Made by a program: the position numbers and the translations under genes. 64,000 nt of DNA from Chryseobacterium jejuense (GTDB lineage: Bacteria; Bacteroidota; Bacteroidia; Flavobacteriales; Weeksellaceae). Position 1 is the first letter of the stretch; each line of letters opens with the position of its first letter. The stretch covers positions 248,001-312,000 of the forward strand of contig NZ_JAGIPR010000005.1 in assembly GCF_017877355.1 (NCBI RefSeq), given 5' to 3'. The notes under the pieces were generated by a model that had not been told where the DNA came from, did no database searches, and was given only the letters and a program-made list of their open reading frames with translations. Positions 57,984 through 64,000 of this stretch are shown here, piece by piece.

Positions 57984-60900
57984 ATGTTAAAAAAGATAAT
58001 AGACCGTCCGGTACTGGCAACGGTAATATCCCTTATCATTGTCATTTTGGGGATCATTGGATTAAACCAGCTGGCAGTGACCAGATTTCCGGACATTTCT
58101 CCACCTACCATTACGGTTTCAGGGTCTTATCCGGGAGGAAACAGTGAAACGGTAATCCGTTCTGTAGTAACCCCTCTGGAAGAACAGATCAACGGGGTGG
58201 AAGACATGAGCTACATGAAATCCACCGCAAGTAATGACGGAACTTTTACCATTTCTGTGATATTCAAACAGGGGGTAAATGCCGATCAGGCTGCAGTAAA
58301 CGTACAGAACAGAGTACAACAGGCTACGCCAATACTGCCTCAGGAAGTGGTAAGAATGGGGCTGACTACCTCAAAACAGCAGAACAGTATGGTATTGATT
58401 TTCAATATTTATACTGAAGATAATAAACAATATGATGAAACCTTTCTTCAGAACTTTGCCAATATCAACCTTATCCCACAGATCAAAAGGGTAAAAGGAG
58501 TAGGACAGGCACAGATCTTCGGAATCAAGGATTATTCTATGAGGATATGGCTTAATCCGCAGAAGATGGCTTCCTACGGATTGGAACCCTCCGACATTTC
58601 CAATGCTATTGCAGATCACAGTTTAGAATCTGCTCCCGGTAAATTGGGTGAGGAATCAAATGCCGCTTTAGAATATGTAATCCGATACAAAGGAAAAAAG
58701 AATAAGCCGGAACAATATGAAAACATGGTCGTTAAAAATGACGGAACCAATGTGATCAGGCTTAAAGATGTAGCCAGAATAGAATTTGGGTCCATCAATA
58801 ATACCGGAGATAACCTCTCCAATGGTAAAAGTGCGGTTACGGTTGCCATTATGCAGACAACGGGGTCTAACGCCAATGAAATTGAAATAGGAGTCAATAA
58901 AGCGATTGACCAGCTATCAAAATCTTTCCCGCCGGGTATTAAATATACCAAGGTGATGAGTACCAAAGAAAGATTGGATGAAGCAACAGGCCAGGTGAAA
59001 TCTACGCTGATAGAAGCATTTATCCTTGTATTTATTGTGGTATTTGTCTTTTTACAGGATTTCAGATCTACCATTATTCCAGCCATTGCTGTTCCGGTAG
59101 CTATTATCGGTACCTTCTTCTTCCTTTTGGTATTAGGATTTACGATTAACGTGTTGACACTATTTGCCCTAGTATTGGCGATCGGTATTGTTGTAGATGA
59201 TGCGATTGTAGTGGTAGAAGCCGTCCACAGTAATATGGAAGGAACAAACCTTTCGGGGAGAGATGCTACGCACAAAGCGATGAGTGAAATTACAGGAGCT
59301 GTTATTTCCATTACATTGGTAATGTCAGCTGTGTTTATTCCGATTGGGTTTATGTCTGGTTCTGCAGGATTATTCTATAAGCAATTTGCTTATACACTAG
59401 CCATTGCGATTATTATTTCTGCGGTAAATGCCCTTACTTTAACACCTGCTTTATGTGCGGTATTTTTGAAAAACCACCATGGAGAAGAAAGTGGAAAACC
59501 AAAAGGATTCGGACAGAGATTCGCTGTTGCCTTTAATGCAGGTTTCAATAATATGACAGAACGTTATGCGAAAGGAGTAAGATTTTTAATCGGGAAAAAA
59601 TGGATTGCAGCAGGATTGGTAGTGGGAATTATAGGACTTTCAGCATGGCTGATGTCAAGTACAACCAAGAGTTTTGTTCCGATGGAAGATGACGGATTCT
59701 TCATCTATTCATTGAGTATGCCACCAGGAACCGGATTAACAAAAACAACAGAAGTTTCCAATAAGATCAATGCAATCCTAAAAACGGTAGACGCTGTTCA
59801 GGAAAATACATCCATTACAGGATATAACCTGTTAAGTAACAGTGCCGGTCCGGCATATGCGATGGGGTTTGTTAAATTAAAACCTAAAAAAGAAAGAGGA
59901 GCCGTTCAGGATATTGATGAGATCATGAATATTGTCAACGGAAAACTGTCTGTTATCAAAGAAGGAAGCGTCATGAGTTTCAGAATGCCACCGGTAGAAG
60001 GATATGGAGTAACCAATGATGCCGAGATCGTCCTTCAGGACCGTATGGGTAGAGACCCTCAGGTTCTTAAGTCTAAAGCAGATGATGTGATCGGACAATT
60101 GATGCAGGTACCGGAAGTAGCTTATGCATACACTATGTTTAGAGCAGACTATCCTCAGCTTGAACTTGAAGTGAATGAAGATAAGGCGAAGCAGCTGGGA
60201 GTAAGTATTGCCAATTTATTAGGAACGGTACAGACTTATTTCTCAGGAGATCAGTCTCAGAATTTCTCCAGATTCGGGAAGTTCTATAGAGTAAATATTA
60301 AAGCTGACGGTGTTTTCAGGATGGATGAGCAGGCGTTCAATGATATTTTTGTGAAAAATAATAAAGGAGAAATGGTTCCTGCCAATACCTTAATTACTTT
60401 GAAAAAAGTATATGGTCCGGAATCCGTTCAGCGATATAACCTTTATAATTCATTGAATATTAACGTAGTGCCGAAACCGGGAATCAGTAACGGAGCTTTA
60501 ATGGATAAAATTGAACCAACCTTGAATAAACTTCCATCTGACTACAGTTTTGAATGGACCGGATTAAGTTTGGAAGAAAAATCAGCTGGCAGCCAGACTG
60601 CTGTGATCCTTGGATTGTGTTTACTTTTCGTTTATCTGCTTCTTGCAGCACAATATGAAAGTTATATTCTCCCTTTAGCAGTAATGCTTTCCATCCCAAC
60701 GGGAATTGTGGGTGCATTCCTCGGAATTAAAGCGATTGGATTGGATAATAATATCTATGTACAGGTAGGATTGATTATGCTTATTGGGTTATTGGCGAAA
60801 AACGCGATCCTTATTGTAGAATTTGCTGTCCAGAGACGAAAATCAGGACTTTCTATTCTGGATTCCGCATTGGAAGGAGCAAAAGCAAGGTTACGTCCGA

Positions 60901-61142
60901 TCATCATGACATCATTGGCCTTTATTGCGGGGATGATTCCATTGATGATCTCAACAGGAGGAATGGCCTCAGGAAACAAATCTATTAGTGTGAGTGCTGC
61001 CATAGGAATGTTGAGTGGAGTGGTATTAGGAGTATTTGTAATTCCTGTCCTGTATATGTTCTTCCAATATCTGGATGAGAAATTTTCATCCAAAAAGAAG
61101 TATCCTGTAATACAAAATCAATTGACAAATGAGAATATTTAA
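57984..61142 (+). CDS. RND multidrug efflux permease (HAE1/AcrB type)
   Basis: A 1052-residue inner membrane pump with 12 helices and two large periplasmic loops. Features: N-terminal FIDRPVLA-like MLKKIIDRPVLATVISL; TM4 with the proton-relay acids in GIVVDDAIVVVEAVHSNM; AFVGGSLGP-like features are not seen but the loop motifs (PPTITVSGSYPGGNSETV) are; TM10 has LIGLLAKNAILIVEFA with the essential Lys. Length is normal. It uses the proton gradient to export drugs, solvents or detergents; substrate unknown. Overlaps the next gene by 14 bp. Confidence 0.95.
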   Translation: MLKKIIDRPVLATVISLIIVILGIIGLNQLAVTRFPDISPPTITVSGSYPGGNSETVIRSVVTPLEEQINGVEDMSYMKSTASNDGTFTISVIFKQGVNADQAAVNVQNRVQQATPILPQEVVRMGLTTSKQQNSMVLIFNIYTEDNKQYDETFLQNFANINLIPQIKRVKGVGQAQIFGIKDYSMRIWLNPQKMASYGLEPSDISNAIADHSLESAPGKLGEESNAALEYVIRYKGKKNKPEQYENMVVKNDGTNVIRLKDVARIEFGSINNTGDNLSNGKSAVTVAIMQTTGSNANEIEIGVNKAIDQLSKSFPPGIKYTKVMSTKERLDEATGQVKSTLIEAFILVFIVVFVFLQDFRSTIIPAIAVPVAIIGTFFFLLVLGFTINVLTLFALVLAIGIVVDDAIVVVEAVHSNMEGTNLSGRDATHKAMSEITGAVISITLVMSAVFIPIGFMSGSAGLFYKQFAYTLAIAIIISAVNALTLTPALCAVFLKNHHGEESGKPKGFGQRFAVAFNAGFNNMTERYAKGVRFLIGKKWIAAGLVVGIIGLSAWLMSSTTKSFVPMEDDGFFIYSLSMPPGTGLTKTTEVSNKINAILKTVDAVQENTSITGYNLLSNSAGPAYAMGFVKLKPKKERGAVQDIDEIMNIVNGKLSVIKEGSVMSFRMPPVEGYGVTNDAEIVLQDRMGRDPQVLKSKADDVIGQLMQVPEVAYAYTMFRADYPQLELEVNEDKAKQLGVSIANLLGTVQTYFSGDQSQNFSRFGKFYRVNIKADGVFRMDEQAFNDIFVKNNKGEMVPANTLITLKKVYGPESVQRYNLYNSLNINVVPKPGISNGALMDKIEPTLNKLPSDYSFEWTGLSLEEKSAGSQTAVILGLCLLFVYLLLAAQYESYILPLAVMLSIPTGIVGAFLGIKAIGLDNNIYVQVGLIMLIGLLAKNAILIVEFAVQRRKSGLSILDSALEGAKARLRPIIMTSLAFIAGMIPLMISTGGMASGNKSISVSAAIGMLSGVVLGVFVIPVLYMFFQYLDEKFSSKKKYPVIQNQLTNENI

Positions 61143-62541
61143 TATAAAGAATTTCCTTATCTCAGGCGCAATAGCATCAGTGCTGGTGTCTTGCGCCGTG
61201 GGAAAACCCTATGAAAGAACAGATCTTCAGATACCGGAAACTTATAAATCTGTACAGGTAACAGGAGATACGGTTGTGCTTCCATGGAAAACGTTCTTTA
61301 AGGATCCTAAACTGATCGGTTTAATAGATAAAGCTTTAACCAGAAATAATGAAGTAAATGTTGCGCTAAAGAATATAGAGCAGTTAGACCTGATCTACAA
61401 GCAGGCTAAATTATCTCTTCTTCCAACACTCGATCTCAGTGCAGGGGCCAGCAGAAGCTGGGCTTCTACCAATACCCTGAACGGATCACTTAATGAGCAG
61501 TTTGCAGGAACAACACATATGGATGATTTCAGTGCCAGCCTGAGACTTTCGTGGGAAGTTGATATCTGGGGTAAAGCCAAAATGCAGAAAGAATCTGCCG
61601 CTGCAGAATACTTTGCCCAAAAAGAAAATTTAAACGCTGTAAAAAGCAGAATCATTGTTCAGGTAGCGCAGGCTTATTATAATCTGATAAGCTTAGATGA
61701 ACAGATGAAAATCGCAGAACAGAATATTGAGCTAAGTAATAATACCCTTAAAATGATGAATCTTCAGTTTAAGGCAGGGCAGATCAATTCATTGGCTGTA
61801 CAGCAATCGGAAGCGCAGAAGAAAACTGCTGAACTTTTGATTCCTTTGGCTAAGCAGAATATATCTATTCAGGAAAATGCTTTGAGTATTCTTTGTGGAG
61901 AATATCCAACCAAAGTTGAAAGATCAGGAACCCTGAAGATGATGATCCCTGAAAATAAACTTTCAGAAGGGCTTCCGGCACAATTATTAAGCAGGAGACC
62001 GGATCTGAAAATGGCAGAATTCAATGTCATCAGCCTGAATTCAAAAACAGGACTGGCTAAAGCTGCCATGTATCCAAGCATCAGCCTGAGCCCACAGATT
62101 GGGGTTAATTCCAATAAATTCAGTTCATGGTTTGATATTCCAGGATCCATTACGAAGGCTTTAGCAGCTAATCTTGCAGCTCCTGTTTTTCAGAAAAAAC
62201 AGTTGAAAACAGCCTATGAAACGGCATTAATTGAACAGGAAAAGGCGGCTGTCAACTTTAAACAGTCTGTAATGACAGCTGTAGGAGAAGTTTCTGATGC
62301 TATGGCAAGAACTCAGGGGACCTCAGAAAGATTACAGCTTTTGGAACAGAGAACAACCATTTTAGACAAAGGAATTGGCGATGCTCTGAAACTGTATAAA
62401 AGCGGAATGGCAACCTATCTTGAAGTGATTACGGCTCAGAACAACAAGCTTCAGAATGATCTGGAAGCCATTAATGTAACATTGGAAAGATTAAATGCTG
62501 AAGTTGATCTTTACCGCGCATTGGGTGGTGGAGTACAGTAA
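61129..62541 (+). CDS. RND efflux outer membrane lipoprotein (NodT/OprM type)
   Basis: A 470-residue outer membrane factor with a lipobox VLVSC (Cys22) and the family layout: LPWKTFFKDPKLIGLIDKAL near 49, LRLSWEVDIWGKAKMQKESAAAEYFA near 140-165, and LLSRRPDLKMAEFNVI near 284, ending in LYRALGGGV. It completes the tripartite pump of the operon and overlaps the permease gene by 14 bp in another frame. A strong terminator follows 28 bp after the stop. Confidence 0.95.
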   Translation: MRIFNIKNFLISGAIASVLVSCAVGKPYERTDLQIPETYKSVQVTGDTVVLPWKTFFKDPKLIGLIDKALTRNNEVNVALKNIEQLDLIYKQAKLSLLPTLDLSAGASRSWASTNTLNGSLNEQFAGTTHMDDFSASLRLSWEVDIWGKAKMQKESAAAEYFAQKENLNAVKSRIIVQVAQAYYNLISLDEQMKIAEQNIELSNNTLKMMNLQFKAGQINSLAVQQSEAQKKTAELLIPLAKQNISIQENALSILCGEYPTKVERSGTLKMMIPENKLSEGLPAQLLSRRPDLKMAEFNVISLNSKTGLAKAAMYPSISLSPQIGVNSNKFSSWFDIPGSITKALAANLAAPVFQKKQLKTAYETALIEQEKAAVNFKQSVMTAVGEVSDAMARTQGTSERLQLLEQRTTILDKGIGDALKLYKSGMATYLEVITAQNNKLQNDLEAINVTLERLNAEVDLYRALGGGVQ

Positions 62542-62831
62542 AAAATAATTGGAAAATAGTAAAAATGAAGGAAGTTGCATCAGGCAGCTTCCTTTTTTTG
62601 TTATAAGATACTGAAGGTTCTAAAATTAAATCGCCGAAATATGAAATTAAAAACAATTGTCATTTTTTATTGAATAAATATTTATTTGAATTGATTTTTT
62701 TTGTACATAAAATCAATGAGTTATGAAAAATGTTGATTTTTTTTTGAAAAAAGCATGCAAGATTTCCGAAAAAGGAGATTTATATCAATGAGTACTCAAA
62801 ATAATTAATGTTTAATGAAAAAAATAATGCA
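62542..62831. other. 290-bp intergenic region after the RND operon
   Basis: It contains the operon terminator and AT-rich sequence, with short start codons such as ATG at 62722 that give only a 22-codon frame. No clear promoter is visible before the lipoprotein gene. Confidence 0.5.
62570..62599 (+). terminator. terminator of the RND efflux operon
   Basis: GGAAGTTGC (62570-62578) and GCAGCTTCC (62584-62592) form a 9-bp stem with one G-T pair, loop of 5 nt, then seven T's. Confidence 0.88.
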
Positions 62832-63407
62832 ATGAAAAAATTTACAGTATCTCAATTTTTAACAGCTATTTTACTTGTATTAACAGGTTTTACTCTGTAT
62901 TCATGTAGTGTTGATGGTCCGGAAATCCGTCCTGTAAAACTGGAGGATGTTAATGGAAACTATAAAGGAAGACTGATTACGATACAGGGAGAGGACAGAA
63001 CTGAAAAAATAAAGAATTTTAAAGCAAAAAAAGATACGATTATGTTTTCAGAATTTCCCGTGGATGAAATTGTGAAAACCGTAATAAAAGACCCGTTAAA
63101 AGCAGAGGAGGCTATTAAAGCAATAGGAAAGGTGAAGTATGAAATTAAATACACTGCTTCCGTAAATACCGTCAACAATGTGGTAGAATTATCTTTCGCC
63201 CCTAAACCATTGGAGATTCAGATTCCTGTGGATGGAGTAACCAAAAAGACAGAGGTAGGATTGATCGCTAAGCAGAAAGGGTTTTATGTAGGGATGGATG
63301 GTTCATTGCGATTTGCTTTGACTGCAGAAAAGATTACCGTAGACGGTACAGTACTTGCCCCTTATGAAACGATTAATTATAATTTTCCATTTTGTGTAAA
63401 ATATTAA
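62832..63407 (+). CDS. DUF4840 family lipoprotein
   Basis: A 191-residue lipoprotein: signal peptide with lipobox TLYSC (Cys25) then SVDGPEIRPVKLEDVNGNYKGRLITIQG, the opening of DUF4840 proteins of Bacteroidetes, followed by a beta-rich domain. Function unknown. ATG 62832 is used; a start at 62808 with eight extra residues is also open. It lies 95 bp ahead of the sigma factor gene on the same strand, and may be an unrelated unit. Confidence 0.82.
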   Translation: MKKFTVSQFLTAILLVLTGFTLYSCSVDGPEIRPVKLEDVNGNYKGRLITIQGEDRTEKIKNFKAKKDTIMFSEFPVDEIVKTVIKDPLKAEEAIKAIGKVKYEIKYTASVNTVNNVVELSFAPKPLEIQIPVDGVTKKTEVGLIAKQKGFYVGMDGSLRFALTAEKITVDGTVLAPYETINYNFPFCVKY

Positions 63408-63501
63408 TTAATGGTTATTACTATAAATAGATTGTATTTATACGATGCAATCTATTTTTGCTTTAAAATTTTAATCAAAATATCGTATACTGGAGCAGTA
63501 C

Positions 63502-64000
63502 ATGGGAGAAAGTAAAGAACAGATTTTGGTAAACCGCCTTCTGCAGAAGGAGGAAGCCGCCTGGAAAGAGCTTTTTGGAGCTTATTCAGGTAATCTGGCC
63601 TATGTATGCTCCCGCTATATAGCAGAAAAGGAAGATGTACATGATGTCCTTCAGAATAGCTTTATCAAGATGTTCCGTTCCATAGAATCATTTGAATACA
63701 GGGGAGATGGCTCTCTTAGAGCGTGGATTACCCGTATTGCGGTGAATGAATCCCTAAAGCATATCAGGCAGAAAGGAGATCTTAAATCTTCTGTTGAGGT
63801 AGATGACCTTCCCGATATTCCCCAGGAAGAAGAACCTGATTTTGAGGAAATTCCGAAAGAAGATATTATGAGATTAATTCAGTCTCTTCCAGGCGGATAC
63901 AGAACAGTTTTCAACCTGTATGTGTTTGAACAGAAAAGTCATAAAGAAATTGCATCACTGCTCGGAATTGCAGAAAATTCTTCAGCATCACAGTTTCACC
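63502..64000 (+). CDS. ECF-type RNA polymerase sigma factor, truncated by the window edge
   Basis: The first 166 codons of a sigma-70 family ECF factor: region 2 has YVCSRYIAEKEDVHDVLQNSFIKMFRSIESFEYRGDGSLRAWITRIAVNESLKHIRQKG; region 4 begins IMRLIQSLPGGYRTVFNLYVFEQKSHKEIASLLGIAENSS. The start at 63502 is MGESKEQILVNRLLQKEEAAWKELF. The gene continues past the right edge. Anti-sigma partner not seen here. Promoter unknown. Confidence 0.9.
   Translation, partial: MGESKEQILVNRLLQKEEAAWKELFGAYSGNLAYVCSRYIAEKEDVHDVLQNSFIKMFRSIESFEYRGDGSLRAWITRIAVNESLKHIRQKGDLKSSVEVDDLPDIPQEEEPDFEEIPKEDIMRLIQSLPGGYRTVFNLYVFEQKSHKEIASLLGIAENSSASQFH

Noticed and set aside
58616..59311. 231-codon minus-strand frame inside the RND permease gene
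   Set aside because: Antisense to a clearly conserved permease region; long shadow frames are common there.
62722..62790. 22-codon frame MKNVDFFLKK... before the DUF4840 gene
   Set aside because: No conserved leader, no cysteines and no terminator of its own; too little evidence for a gene.
1..64000. CRISPR arrays, prophage, integrase or transposase genes
   Set aside because: No repeat-spacer pattern and no recognisable mobile-element protein was found on either strand.

Overview
The window looks like chromosomal DNA of a flavobacterium, most likely Chryseobacterium or a close relative. The evidence is AT-rich intergenic DNA, promoters of the Bacteroidetes type (TTG, 19-20 bp, TAnnTTTG), tRNAs without an encoded CCA, and gene families typical of the group: a Cys-free endonuclease III, an AccD without its zinc ribbon, a fused SpmA/SpmB-like protein, DUF885, DUF6268 and DUF4840 proteins, and short double-glycine-leader peptides. 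No species name can be proved from sequence alone. There are no rRNA genes, transposases, integrases, phage genes or CRISPR arrays.

Layout. 1-7 kb: the end of a GT9 gene and a GT2 glycosyltransferase, two tandem tRNA-Val genes, folC, then a plus-strand run of TolC-like protein, SprT-like protease, mannose-1-phosphate guanylyltransferase, a secreted unknown and a GNAT acetyltransferase. 7-24 kb is mainly housekeeping: Bcp peroxiredoxin, endonuclease III, DinB, DUF885 lipoprotein, an ExbB/ExbD/TonB-like set, a SpmAB-like protein, AccD, class II aldolase, NAD kinase with a CBS protein, a TrmH-type methylase, a MORN-like protein, a bestrophin and a cupin-8 protein. 24-34 kb: MutS, two unlisted short Cys-rich peptide genes divergent from two thioredoxin-fold genes, a YARHG/DUF2306/TonB-C-like cluster, a BaiN-type flavoprotein and a thioesterase. 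34-44 kb: ThiL, AraC regulator, Bcr/CflA-type MFS pump, DUF6268 protein, a LytS/LytTR pair, a porin, a third Cys-rich peptide and PepT. 44-52 kb: HMG-CoA-lyase-like protein, sulfurtransferase, a minus-strand SUF/exonuclease/CsaA/peptidase operon, a Crp plus GNAT pair bracketed by 59-bp direct repeats, an ATP-grasp protein, and an HxlR regulator divergent from a quinone-reductase-like gene. 52-64 kb: a universal stress protein, a second LytS/LytTR pair, a porin and a three-gene RND efflux operon, then a DUF4840 lipoprotein and a truncated ECF sigma factor.

The strongest observations are these. (1) ACGTTTCA boxes, mostly in 21-bp-period direct repeats, lie upstream of the stress protein, the second LytS/LytTR pair, the porin and the RND operon, which suggests a self-contained LytTR regulon. 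(2) Two adjacent genes for 53-54-residue peptides share a leader and a C-x(4-5)-C-x(19-20)-CC core and face periplasmic thioredoxins; a third Cys-rich peptide lies 13 kb away. (3) A consensus promoter followed by a strong terminator, with no reading frame between, points to a small RNA at 19.85 kb. (4) A dispersed repeat of about 130-170 bp with inverted ends occurs four times in intergenic DNA. (5) The Crp/GNAT pair sits between diverged direct repeats.
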